Assembly: GCF_000758605.1 (NCBI RefSeq)
Contig: NZ_CP009282.1
Location: 6,138,001-6,202,000, forward strand
Length of the DNA stretch: 64,000 nt
Reading direction: 5' to 3'
Source: Paenibacillus sp. FSL R5-0912
GTDB taxonomy: Bacteria > Bacillota > Bacilli > Paenibacillales > Paenibacillaceae
In this document: piece by piece, positions 41,946 to 51,105 of the stretch
Position numbering within the stretch: position 1 is the stretch's first letter
Layout of the letters: each line of letters starts with the position of its first letter
Position numbers and translations under genes: made by a program
Notes under the pieces: model-generated
Told to the model about the DNA's origin: nothing
The model's database searches: none
What the model saw: the letters and a program-made list of their open reading frames with translations, nothing else

Positions 41946-42992
41946 ATGACAACCTTACCTTCATCACAAACACTTGAGCATGCAGCAAGCAAGGTATATT
42001 CATATATGCTCCTGGAACATTCCGGCAATTGGGGAATGGACATGGCGCATTGGGATTGGGTTCCCGGCGTAGGTGCTGCCTCTATCCTGGAATATTATCA
42101 GCAGGACGGCGGCGATGAGATTATAAGCCGGCTGTCAGAATGGGCCCTTGTGCATTTGCACCAATCCGGGCATGCAAAGGTTATTAACTCCATGGCTCCG
42201 TTTGCCATCTTTCCCGCACTGTACAGCGTCACAGGGAATCCTGTCTTCAAGGAGAGCGCGGTCCGTACCGGTCAATACATGCTGCATGAAGCGCCAAGAA
42301 CCCGGGAAGGCGCTTTCGAGCATACGGTGACCGAACAGGCAAGCTTTCCGGAGCAGGTCTGGGCGGATACCGTGTTTATGGCTGTGCTGTTCCTGGCCCG
42401 TCTGGCCCGGCTGACCGGAGAAACCGGGTATGCCCGGGAAGCCCTCAGCCAGCTGGAGCTTCACCTGAGACTGCTTGAGGATAAACAGAGCGGCGTGCTG
42501 TTTCACGGCTGGAACTGTATCACCGGTGACCATATGTCTGCAGCCAGATGGACAAGAGCCAACGCCTGGATTGCCCTTGCAGCGCCCATGATTCTGCAGG
42601 AGGTGGATGGCCTGCTGCCTGTGCCTGCCTCCATTCCGGAGAGATACCGCCGCTTGATGGCGGCCTTAATCGGTTATCAGAGTCCATCCGGACTCTGGCA
42701 TACAGTCATGGACCGGACAGACTTCTATCTTGAAACCTCCGGGAGCGCCGGCATCGCAGCCGGGATATTCAAGGCTGTACGGATGGGCCTGCTCGGCGAA
42801 GCAGCTCTGGGACCTGCCAGAGCTGCACTTGAAGCGGTGCTGGGCACGATCAAGGCCGATGGGGAGGTCAGCGGCGTCTCCGGCGGCACTCCGGTTATGC
42901 CCACTGTGGAGGACTATAATGAAATCTCCTGCATACCCACTCTCTACGGTCAAGGACTGGTGCTCATTCTTCTGGCCGAAGCCATGAAGTGA
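41946..42992 (+). CDS. GH105/GH88-type unsaturated glycuronyl hydrolase
   Basis: Probable cytoplasmic (alpha/alpha)6 hydrolase removing unsaturated uronic acids from lyase products, as YteR and YesR do with rhamnogalacturonan disaccharides. The 348 residues include WADTVFMAVLFLARLA with the likely catalytic Asp D141, RWTRANAWIALAAPMIL and the C-terminal GTPVMPTVEDYNEISCIPTL. No signal peptide. AGGAGG lies 12 bases before the ATG. Its presence implies that a polysaccharide lyase product is imported. It is divergent from the AraC gene. Confidence 0.85.
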   Translation: MTTLPSSQTLEHAASKVYSYMLLEHSGNWGMDMAHWDWVPGVGAASILEYYQQDGGDEIISRLSEWALVHLHQSGHAKVINSMAPFAIFPALYSVTGNPVFKESAVRTGQYMLHEAPRTREGAFEHTVTEQASFPEQVWADTVFMAVLFLARLARLTGETGYAREALSQLELHLRLLEDKQSGVLFHGWNCITGDHMSAARWTRANAWIALAAPMILQEVDGLLPVPASIPERYRRLMAALIGYQSPSGLWHTVMDRTDFYLETSGSAGIAAGIFKAVRMGLLGEAALGPARAALEAVLGTIKADGEVSGVSGGTPVMPTVEDYNEISCIPTLYGQGLVLILLAEAMK

Positions 42993-43037
42993 AGGCTGAC
43001 TCCGTTCACAAGACCCTGCCTATGCGGGGGGGAAGCC

Positions 43038-43075
43038 AGACCAAAGGCACCGCAATCCTGCGGTGCCTTTGGTCT
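43038..43075. terminator. Strong bidirectional terminator
   Basis: AGACCAAAGGCACCGCA and TGCGGTGCCTTTGGTCT form a perfect 17 bp stem around ATCC, between the convergent GH105 gene and the 43152-44888 gene. Confidence 0.88.
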
Positions 43076-43151
43076 GTGCCGGGCTTGTATACCGCAGCAC
43101 TAAATGTTCAGATACCGAAGATCAGTCTCCGGGCCTCCTTGAGCCTACCCC

Positions 43152-44888
43152 TTAGTCCTGTCCTCTGAGTGCTTCCACCATGTCCGGCTTCAGCCGCAGG
43201 TTAAGCACCAGTTCCCCATCCTCCGTACTCCAGCTTGCAGCAACTTCTTCCCCGTTGCCTGCGGCCGACATGGTTACGCAGAAGGAGTCCGGGCTGCTGT
43301 CCCGTCCCTCATCCTCGCGTACCGACAAGGTAAAGACGACCATTGCCTCGTCCAGAGCCGTAAAATCAATTCTCCGGCGTTCACCGCTGTACAGCACCAG
43401 ATCAAGGCAGAGGGTATCGCCGCTGTGGACAACTTCCCATTCCGGATTCTGGACCAGCGAAGTTGCCCCTCCGGCAAACCGGGTATACAAACCGCGAAGG
43501 GAAAGCTTCACCCCGCCTATGGATACCACCGCCCCTCCGTCCACGGCATTGGCGGTTACACCGTCAAGACTGCCGCCGATTTCCAGTCGCAGGCGCAGAT
43601 CCTCTGCCTGGATGCCGCCGTCGATCCGGTCCAGACCGATATGCGTATCCCCGCCGTTCAGCGAGAGCTGAAGACCGCACAGCACGTTCCCCTTGCGCTG
43701 CTCGGCGGAAAAGACGGGTGCGGAAAAATCATAGCCGTCATGCAGCATCCGCAGCGCCGCATAGACCGTTCCGCCAGGACCGTCTACATAGGCCAGCAGA
43801 TTGCGCCGCTGATTCCACATGACTTCCTTGCTGGCCGAACCAAGCGCATAGCGCGTAGTCATGTAAGTAACAGCGGTTTTTTCATAGCCGTCTTTACTGC
43901 GGTAATACACCTCGCGTACTTCCCTTTCAGCGGCTTCCCTGAACAAGGCGCGGTAGGGTTCGGGACAGGAAATACCAAGGTTGTACCATTCCAGATCGTA
44001 GAACATATCCGCTGGAGCACAAAAATCCAGTTCTCCCTCCAGCGCCAGCTGCAGGAACGCCCTGGCTGCATCCGGCAGCAAGGTGGAATAACAGCGGCTA
44101 TGCGGTCCCGCCCATTGCCCTGTGGATGCGTGAAAATGCCGTGCCACCCCCTCCCAGGCCAAATTCAGCATATCCTCGCATATTTCCAGCGCCCGGCTAA
44201 CCTTGGTCGCGGAGCGGATGCGTGATAATTCAATAATCGCCACCTTGGTGTACGTCGGACTGTTGTATTCCTGAAACGTCCGGGTTCGGCTGGCATATTG
44301 ATGGAAGGCCTCGAATTTCTGCAAGCCATAATCCAGATAGCGCGGATTCTGAAAGACTTCTCCCGCGAGCAGCGTCACAAACGATCCCATAATGGCAATA
44401 TTCGTATAATGCGGACCCATGTTGCGCCGGATGATGGATTCGCAGGCGTGAAATACCGATTCCCGCACCTTCTCCAGCAGCTCCGCAGGCATCCGGTGTT
44501 TATGCCGGATTACTGTTGTTAGAAGTACTTTTCCGATAAAATCCGCCCAGTTCCAATCCGGGGGCCTCATGCTGGACAAGGGCTCTTCCAGATAATACGA
44601 CCAGATGCCATAAGTCACGCTGGCCGGATCATGGTCCTGAAGTGAAACGATTTGCCGGATCACGGCAAAAGCCCTATCCTCAGCATCCGTAAGCCCGGTA
44701 TCCAAAAGCCCTTGGGCATATTCAATGGAAGAACGTATGGAATGCACCTGTTCCACATTCTGAAGTGCGGTGTGATAGCCGTTGGTTGTATATTTCTCTT
44801 TGATCATCGAATGCAACGGGCTGAATTGATTCTCCAATTGTTCAAGCCTCCACCGCAGGAGAGCCTGTTCTTCAAGCATATTGTTCAT
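43152..44888 (-). CDS. Unrecognised 578-residue protein, probable (alpha/alpha)6-barrel carbohydrate enzyme
   Basis: I do not recognise a named family. The first 380 residues are helical with W/Y-rich loops (SVTYGIWSYYLEEPLSSM, WNWADFIGKVL, GPHYTNIAIMGSFVTLL, HFHASTGQWAGPHSRCYSTL), the pattern of (alpha/alpha)6 toroids in hydrolases, lyases and heparinase-like proteins. The last 190 residues are beta-rich. No signal peptide. ATG 44888 was chosen for the AGGATC site; the open frame extends to 44927. It is the last gene of the ABC transporter/regulator operon, so it likely acts on the imported sugar. Confidence 0.7.
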   Translation of the reverse strand: MNNMLEEQALLRWRLEQLENQFSPLHSMIKEKYTTNGYHTALQNVEQVHSIRSSIEYAQGLLDTGLTDAEDRAFAVIRQIVSLQDHDPASVTYGIWSYYLEEPLSSMRPPDWNWADFIGKVLLTTVIRHKHRMPAELLEKVRESVFHACESIIRRNMGPHYTNIAIMGSFVTLLAGEVFQNPRYLDYGLQKFEAFHQYASRTRTFQEYNSPTYTKVAIIELSRIRSATKVSRALEICEDMLNLAWEGVARHFHASTGQWAGPHSRCYSTLLPDAARAFLQLALEGELDFCAPADMFYDLEWYNLGISCPEPYRALFREAAEREVREVYYRSKDGYEKTAVTYMTTRYALGSASKEVMWNQRRNLLAYVDGPGGTVYAALRMLHDGYDFSAPVFSAEQRKGNVLCGLQLSLNGGDTHIGLDRIDGGIQAEDLRLRLEIGGSLDGVTANAVDGGAVVSIGGVKLSLRGLYTRFAGGATSLVQNPEWEVVHSGDTLCLDLVLYSGERRRIDFTALDEAMVVFTLSVREDEGRDSSPDSFCVTMSAAGNGEEVAASWSTEDGELVLNLRLKPDMVEALRGQD

Positions 44889-44950
44889 TGTGATCCTACC
44901 CTTCATATAGGAAGGAGAAGCCGTCAATGCCCAGCTCCTCCCGCTCCCTG

Positions 44951-47257
44951 TTACTTGCGCCGCTGCTCCCGGTATTCGGAAGGCGTCAGCGCGGTGAACT
45001 TTTTGAAAATGCGGACGAAGCTGTTGACATTGCCGTAGCCGACCGCTTCGGCAATATCCATAATTTTGCCGTCCGTCTCCTCCAGCAGCCGTTTGGCCTC
45101 AGCCATGCGCAGCGCCATCAGATAGTCGATGAAGTTGCCCTCGGTCTGCTCCTTGAACAGCTTGCTCAGATGGGACACGCTGACCCGGAATTCCTCAGCC
45201 AGCAAGTTCAGCGACAGTTCGGTTCGGCTGTAATTGTCATGAATATAATCCAGCACCTTAAGAATCAGGCCGTTTTTCTCCCTGCTGCTCCGTTTCTCTT
45301 TGATGGCTTCCATATGCCCCTGCAGGGTCTTCATTAGAAATTCCTTGATCTCTTCCAGGCTTTTGTGCAGATTCAGCGACTCCTGCAGCTCCTGGGGCAT
45401 TTGGATATTCTTGTGGCCGATGCCAACATCCTCGGCGATCTCCGCCGCCTTCATCAGGCATTGAAGGCTGAGCTGCCGGATGATCTGGGGCGGCACGCCA
45501 TATTCGGCGAAGGCTTCGAACCATCGTTCCACCTGCTCGCGCAGCTTCGTGCCGTCCAGCAGCTTCAGCGAATCCATCATATCCTCCGTCATCGCCACCA
45601 AACGGTAGAAGCGGGGAGAAAGATCGCTGTGAATATCCTCACGGGTAATGATCGAGTTCGCGCCGAAGACAAGGCGGTAGGACAAGGCCTCTTTGGACTG
45701 CTTAAAGGACTTGTGAAGCTCTGTCATGGACTCCACCAGCCCCCCCACCCCAATGGAGATGGTGCGCCGGAAATTCTCTTCCACATACGATTTGATCAGT
45801 TCCGCCACAGCCACCGCCCGCAGCTCGGCATCGGCATCATCGTCGGCAAAGCTGATGATGATCGCACAGGTGCCATTCTCCAGCTCAATGGCAGCGCCCT
45901 TTCCCTCAGCCAGAATCAGCTCCTCGGCCAAATTGCAGAGCGCATAATTGTACAGGTGCACATCCCGGATCGCGGCAATCTCCTCCCGCCGGTCCAGCTC
46001 CGCATTTAGCACGACAAAACGGTTCGGATGAAACTGGATTCCGAGCATTTCCATATACTGCACAACGTTGGAGATATTGATCTTATAGTTGGAGAGCAGC
46101 TCCATCAGCAGCTGCCACTTCAGCATGGGGCGGGTCTCCTGCATCTGCTTGTGCAGCTGGTCGCTCTGGACCAGAATCCCTTCAAAAGCGGACTCCAGAA
46201 ATTGCAGATCATCTGCCCGGTCTGTCTCCTTCACCTGCGGAGAATATTCGTTCAATTTGACGGAGAGTGTGTGCAAAAACCGGTTCAGCGGTCTAAAGGT
46301 CCACTTGCCGAGCGCCAGGCCCATGGCGGCAGCGGCAATGAGGATCATCGCCGAAATCACGGCCAACGTATTGCGGAGTGCAATAAGCGGCTGGTTGAGC
46401 TTAAGATCGGAAACGGTGCGGATCAGCGTCCATCCGGTGTAGGGAGAGTCCGTATAGAAGACCATCGACGGCTTCTGATCCACCTGTGAGTGAAAATTCC
46501 CCGTTCTGCTCTTGCGGCTCAGCGCCTCATGAATGTATGAGGACTGGCCGATGTTCTGCCCCAGCTTGTTCTCGGCGGGATGAAGCACGATCTGCCCTGT
46601 CGCATCCACAATAAAGGTCTCCCCAAGATCCTCATCCTCATTGTGAATCAGCGAAAGCAGCATTTCCGTCTTCAGATTCAGTGCCATCGCCCCTTTGCGG
46701 GCACCCACGGAATGAAGCAGCGGATAGGTGCGGACCAGCGTGACCACATTTCTGTAGATCGGCGAGGTGGACCGGTTAATGACCAGCTGGCGGCTCGGCA
46801 GCCACTCAAAATAGCCATCGAACGTCTCGAACGTATTGATCCAGCCGTAATCGTCCAGCTTGCGCTCCTCAGTCAGCACATCTCCGGAAACCAGCCTGCT
46901 CTGGCTGTAAGAATACATATCGATGGAGAAGATGTAATCGTCGCTGCGAATGAGCCTGTCGATCTGTCCGCCCAGCCGGAAATCATTGCCCGCCGCTTCC
47001 TCACTGGGAAGCTTTTCATCAAAAAACTTCCGGACCTCATCATACTGAACGAGCTGCACGGACTCATTGTCCACACTTTTCAGCACCAGCTCCAGCTTCT
47101 GGTTCATATGCTCAAGCAGCTCCATATTCGTCCGCGTCAGGCGGTCCTTAAGATCGCCGGTGAAGATGAAATAAAACAACAGCCCCGATATGCACACAAT
47201 CAGGAACAAAAGAATCAGCAAGCCCGCCATCAGTTTTTTTGCCCATTTATTCTGCAA
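44951..47257 (-). CDS. Membrane-bound AraC family sensor-regulator (YesS-like)
   Basis: One-component regulator of 768 residues: membrane segment at about 10-31, a large extracellular sensor region (about 35-295, dCache-like), a second membrane segment at about 300-322, a cytoplasmic middle with conserved SIGVGGLVESMTELHKSFKQ, and a C-terminal AraC DNA-binding domain (ELSLNLLAEEFRVSVSHLSK and IMDIAEAVGYGNVNSFVRIF). Such proteins sit next to LplA/B/C-type importers and activate them on sensing sugars outside. It follows the solute-binding protein by 37 bp and overlaps no neighbour. Confidence 0.93.
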   Translation of the reverse strand: MQNKWAKKLMAGLLILLFLIVCISGLLFYFIFTGDLKDRLTRTNMELLEHMNQKLELVLKSVDNESVQLVQYDEVRKFFDEKLPSEEAAGNDFRLGGQIDRLIRSDDYIFSIDMYSYSQSRLVSGDVLTEERKLDDYGWINTFETFDGYFEWLPSRQLVINRSTSPIYRNVVTLVRTYPLLHSVGARKGAMALNLKTEMLLSLIHNEDEDLGETFIVDATGQIVLHPAENKLGQNIGQSSYIHEALSRKSRTGNFHSQVDQKPSMVFYTDSPYTGWTLIRTVSDLKLNQPLIALRNTLAVISAMILIAAAAMGLALGKWTFRPLNRFLHTLSVKLNEYSPQVKETDRADDLQFLESAFEGILVQSDQLHKQMQETRPMLKWQLLMELLSNYKINISNVVQYMEMLGIQFHPNRFVVLNAELDRREEIAAIRDVHLYNYALCNLAEELILAEGKGAAIELENGTCAIIISFADDDADAELRAVAVAELIKSYVEENFRRTISIGVGGLVESMTELHKSFKQSKEALSYRLVFGANSIITREDIHSDLSPRFYRLVAMTEDMMDSLKLLDGTKLREQVERWFEAFAEYGVPPQIIRQLSLQCLMKAAEIAEDVGIGHKNIQMPQELQESLNLHKSLEEIKEFLMKTLQGHMEAIKEKRSSREKNGLILKVLDYIHDNYSRTELSLNLLAEEFRVSVSHLSKLFKEQTEGNFIDYLMALRMAEAKRLLEETDGKIMDIAEAVGYGNVNSFVRIFKKFTALTPSEYREQRRK

Positions 47258-47294
47258 AGCTCCCCATCCTTTAGTTCCCGACTGATCTCAGCCG

Positions 47295-48896
47295 TTACTT
47301 AAAACTGGCCTTGTTCTGCTCGTACCATTCCTGCGCCTGGATCTCTACCTGCTCTCCGCCGAGCCGTTTCCATTCCTTGCGGATTTCCTCAAGCGCCCAG
47401 ACACCGGTATACTTGCTTCCCTGTGTGGTAACCTTGGCGCGGATCTCATTGATATAAGGCGTCATAGATGTCTGGATTTCATTGAATTCCACAAAGCTTG
47501 GCTGATATGGAATATCCCGTCTGAATTCATTCTTCATCGCCAGCTCAAGCCCCTGCTGGCTGAGCGCGGCGAGGCGCTGGGAAACTTCGTCCGAAGCGGC
47601 CTTTACCAGCAAATCTTCCGGTTTGAACGTATTGTTGCGCAGGATGGCGTATTCTGCGGCGTATCCTACTTCTTTCTTGAATTTGTCAGCGTCGATCACC
47701 TTGGCGACTCCGTTCACATCGGTGTAGTGCTCGCCCTCAATGCCGTTGTTAAGTGCCTTCCAGCCTTCATCCACCATCCAGTCCAGATAATTCACAGCCG
47801 CTTCGGGATCGGCCATATCCTTGTTGAAGGCAACATAAATGAACGGGGAAGTCTCCTGATACAGGCCGAATTTCCCGTATTTCGTGGATACCGGCTCCAG
47901 CGGCACAGGCTGCGCATCCGGCACATTGGCCAGCATATCCTTCAGTTGAGATTCCATTGTTCCGCCGCCCCAGTTGGCGATATAGATGCCTGCCTTGCCG
48001 GTGGTCCAGAGCTGGATGGCCCGCTGATTGTTCTTGTCGGTCAAATATTCCTTATCGACCAGCCCCTGCTCGTATACCTGCTTCTCTAGGGACATGACAT
48101 CGCCGAACCGGTCAAGCAGGGCACCATACGCCATCTTGCCGTCTTCCAGATACCACTGGTTGTTCATATCCGCATAAATGGCCGAATAGAAGTCAAAGGT
48201 GGTTGAGCCTACGATCGGCGTCGTATCCGCGGCGCCGTTGCCGTCCGGGTCTCCATCCTTGAAGGCCTGGGCGACCTGAAGCAATTCGTCAATGGTGGTC
48301 GGCATGGCCAGTCCAAGCTTATCCAGCCAGTCCTGGCGAATCCAGGCGCCGTGATTGGCAACAGAATTCATGGTCCGCTCCGTGGCGACTGCATACATTT
48401 TTCCGTCGAACGTCAGGTACGGCTTAAGTTCTGGATGCGCTTCCAGATAGGCTTTGTAAGAGGTGCTGTACTTCTCGATATATTCATCAATCGGCTGGAT
48501 CGCCCCTTGAGTAACCAGCTTTCCGATATAACTGCGGTCATATTCCCAAATCAGGTCCGGCGCCTGGTTGGAAGCGATCAGCACATTTAATTTATCCTGG
48601 GCCTGTGCCCGGGGAACCGGAATAATCTTCACGTCTATCCCGCTCTGCTCCTTGATCCATTTCACCCAGCGGTTGTCCTCATACGTACCCTCATCACTGG
48701 AAACGCCGCCGCGGTCGAACATTGAAACGCTTACAGCCTTGGGCTTGCTGTTTGTCGCCTCGGGGCTGGTGGTTGCCGACGAATCTGTCTTGGTATTCGC
48801 CGTGTCCGTGTTGTTCGCGCACCCGCTCAGCAGCGTGGCCGCCGCTATCCCCAGCGTCAACGCTGAGGACAGCCATTTGGTTTTGTGCATTTTCAT
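47295..48896 (-). CDS. Sugar ABC transporter solute-binding lipoprotein (LplA/YtcQ type)
   Basis: Lipid-anchored extracellular sugar receptor. The 533 residues start with a lipoprotein signal ending LLSGC, then a Thr/Ser/Asn-rich linker and the binding domain (WIRQDWLDKLGLAMPTTIDEL, FKDGDPDGNGAADTTPI typical of this large-SBP group). AGGGAGG precedes the ATG. It is preceded by two permease genes and followed by the sensor-regulator. No ATPase gene is nearby; members of this class generally share an MsmX-type ATPase encoded elsewhere. Confidence 0.95.
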   Translation of the reverse strand: MKMHKTKWLSSALTLGIAAATLLSGCANNTDTANTKTDSSATTSPEATNSKPKAVSVSMFDRGGVSSDEGTYEDNRWVKWIKEQSGIDVKIIPVPRAQAQDKLNVLIASNQAPDLIWEYDRSYIGKLVTQGAIQPIDEYIEKYSTSYKAYLEAHPELKPYLTFDGKMYAVATERTMNSVANHGAWIRQDWLDKLGLAMPTTIDELLQVAQAFKDGDPDGNGAADTTPIVGSTTFDFYSAIYADMNNQWYLEDGKMAYGALLDRFGDVMSLEKQVYEQGLVDKEYLTDKNNQRAIQLWTTGKAGIYIANWGGGTMESQLKDMLANVPDAQPVPLEPVSTKYGKFGLYQETSPFIYVAFNKDMADPEAAVNYLDWMVDEGWKALNNGIEGEHYTDVNGVAKVIDADKFKKEVGYAAEYAILRNNTFKPEDLLVKAASDEVSQRLAALSQQGLELAMKNEFRRDIPYQPSFVEFNEIQTSMTPYINEIRAKVTTQGSKYTGVWALEEIRKEWKRLGGEQVEIQAQEWYEQNKASFK

Positions 48897-48956
48897 TTTT
48901 AAATAACCTCCCTTATTAATCTAGCATATCTTCAAGCTTGTGGTAAGCTCGTGATA

Positions 48957-49835
48957 TCAGCCTTTGACCGAACCCAGCATAACGCCTTTGACAAAATGCT
49001 TTTGCAGGAACGGGTAGACACAGAGAATCGGCGTGATTGAGAAAACAATAGATGCCGCGCGTATTCCCTCCGGTGTAATGGAAATCTGCCCTACGCCTTC
49101 CCCGCTCTTCAGCAGTTCGGGACTGACCATTTCGATCATCTGATACAATCTGACCATCAGGGACATTTTGTCGGTGCTCTGGATATAAATCAGCACATTC
49201 ATATAAGAGTTCCACCAGCCCACTGCATAGAACAGGGTCAGAGCCGCAATGACCGGCATGGACAAGGGAAGGATAATTCTCCAGAGTATGGTCAACTCAT
49301 TGGCTCCATCGATAGCGGCGGATTCTTCCACCTCTTCCGGGAGTCCCTCGAAAAAGGATTTCATGACAAACATGTTATAGACGCTGATTAATGCAGGCAG
49401 CCAGAGCGCCCAATACGTGTTGACCAGCCCCAGAGCGTTAATTAACAGAAAATGGGGAATCATCCCGCCGCCAAACAGCATGGTGAACAATACAGCCATC
49501 AGAATAGCGTTTCTTCCCCGCAGCCTGCTTTTGGACAAGGGATAGGCGCACAGCACGGTGAACAGCATGTTAAAAGCAGTCCCCGCAACGGTGATGAACA
49601 CCGTATTTTTCATGGCTACTACCAGTTGCCCGTCGTCAAACAGATTGCGGTAGGCGTCCAGATTAAAATCAACCGGCCAGAGGAAAACCTCCCCGCCGCT
49701 GATCGCCCGGCTGCCGCTGAAGGATGTGGCGATAATATTGATAAAGGGAAACACTGTCGCCGCGGCAAACAAGGCAAGCGCGATATAATTCAGCCACCGG
49801 AAAAATACGGATGAGAACTCGGCTTTGGCTTTCAT
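48957..49835 (-). CDS. Sugar ABC transporter permease (LplC/YtcP type)
   Basis: Inner permease subunit of 292 residues with six membrane segments and the cytoplasmic EAA loop ESAAIDGANELTILWRIILP, where the ATPase docks. The ending with FVKGVMLGSVKG is typical of LplC-like proteins. It lies 37 bp after the partner permease and 60 bp before the solute-binding protein gene. Confidence 0.95.
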   Translation of the reverse strand: MKAKAEFSSVFFRWLNYIALALFAAATVFPFINIIATSFSGSRAISGGEVFLWPVDFNLDAYRNLFDDGQLVVAMKNTVFITVAGTAFNMLFTVLCAYPLSKSRLRGRNAILMAVLFTMLFGGGMIPHFLLINALGLVNTYWALWLPALISVYNMFVMKSFFEGLPEEVEESAAIDGANELTILWRIILPLSMPVIAALTLFYAVGWWNSYMNVLIYIQSTDKMSLMVRLYQMIEMVSPELLKSGEGVGQISITPEGIRAASIVFSITPILCVYPFLQKHFVKGVMLGSVKG

Positions 49836-49872
49836 AAATGTAATCGACCTCTTTCTGTAAGCATGATTCCTC

Positions 49873-50844
49873 CTACCACAGGCCCCGCTCTCCCATAGTC
49901 TTGATTAACCGGTTGACCGAAATGACCAAGATAAAGGCGATAAGTGACTGGAACAGCCCCAGGGCCGTTGTATAGCTGTATTGAAGATTTTCGATCCCGC
50001 GGGTATAGACATAAGTGCTGATAACCTCGGCAACCTGGCTGACGGCGCTGTTCTTCATGGCGTAGACCTGCTCAAAGCCGACGTCCATCATTTGGCCTAC
50101 CCGGAGAATCAGCAGAATTGCGGCGGTACCGCGGATACCCGGCAAGGTGACATGCCAGATTTGTCTGAATTTACTGGCTCCGTCGATTTTGGCCGCCTCG
50201 TACAGGGTAGGGTCAATGCCGCTTATAGCCGCCAGATACAGAATCGTTCCGAATCCCGCCTCTTTCCATATGCTTGAAGCAATGAAGGATACCGGCCACC
50301 AGAAGGTGTCTGCCATGAAATAAATCGGCTCCAGACCAACCATTTGCAGCAGCTGATTCACGATCCCGGTGGATGGGGACAGGATGGCGATGACGATGCT
50401 CCCCAGAACCACCCAGGAGATGAAATGCGGGATGTACAGCAGATTTTGCAACACACGCTTGTAGCTGCTCCGGGTCACCTCGTTGAGCAGTATAGCCAGA
50501 ATAATCGGCACCGGGAAAGCAAATACGAGACTGTACAAATTAAGCAGCAGCGTATTGCGCAGTACTGTATAAAATTCCGGGCTGGCAAACAGCTTCCTGA
50601 ACTGCTCCAGACCTACCCATTCGCTCCCCCATATTCCATCCGCCAGCCTGTAATTTTTAAATGCAATAATTTCTCCGAATAATGGGGCGTATTTGAACAG
50701 CACAAAAAATACAGCAACCGGAATAAGCATGAAATACAAATATTTATCCCGCTTCAGCTGTTTCCGGAATCGGCTTTTGGATACTGCGGCTCCGGAGCCT
50801 TTCTGCATCGCCGGTGGAATATAGGGCTCTGCGGATTGTGACAA
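49873..50844 (-). CDS. Sugar ABC transporter permease (LplB/YteP type)
   Basis: Permease subunit with six membrane segments and EAA loop EAAKIDGASKFRQIWHVTLP. I chose TTG at 50844 as start because AAGGAGAG lies nine bases before it and the product then has 323 residues, normal for the family with a polar N-terminus before the first membrane segment (YLYFMLIPVAVFFVLF); the open frame reaches 50895. First gene of the importer operon, 261 bp after the GH42-type gene. Confidence 0.94.
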   Translation of the reverse strand: MSQSAEPYIPPAMQKGSGAAVSKSRFRKQLKRDKYLYFMLIPVAVFFVLFKYAPLFGEIIAFKNYRLADGIWGSEWVGLEQFRKLFASPEFYTVLRNTLLLNLYSLVFAFPVPIILAILLNEVTRSSYKRVLQNLLYIPHFISWVVLGSIVIAILSPSTGIVNQLLQMVGLEPIYFMADTFWWPVSFIASSIWKEAGFGTILYLAAISGIDPTLYEAAKIDGASKFRQIWHVTLPGIRGTAAILLILRVGQMMDVGFEQVYAMKNSAVSQVAEVISTYVYTRGIENLQYSYTTALGLFQSLIAFILVISVNRLIKTMGERGLW

Positions 50845-51073
50845 GTTAATCTCTCCTTTCTTGTTTCTTGCTAAAGGCTCGCTCAGTAAGCGCATCCCCT
50901 ATCTGAACGGCTGCCCTCAAATTAGCATGAAAGGAGGAGCTTTCGAAACCTTCACTTTCCCGTTTTCTACACCATTTCCCGATCCGGCACCCTTCATCAT
51001 TTGTTCCAACCTTCATTTTTTAAGCCGGGCAGTACATTGGGTTCCTTTTTTGGAAGTTTATATAGCACAAATA

Positions 51074-51097
51074 GCGGCATTCCCGAAGGAATGCCGC
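51074..51097 (-). terminator. Hairpin after the GH42-type gene
   Basis: GCGGCATTCC TTCG GGAATGCCGC, a perfect 10 bp stem with a stable TTCG tetraloop, nine bases past the stop at 51106. There is no long U run, so it may attenuate rather than end transcription into the importer genes. Confidence 0.65.
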
Positions 51098-51105
51098 CCA
51101 TGCAA

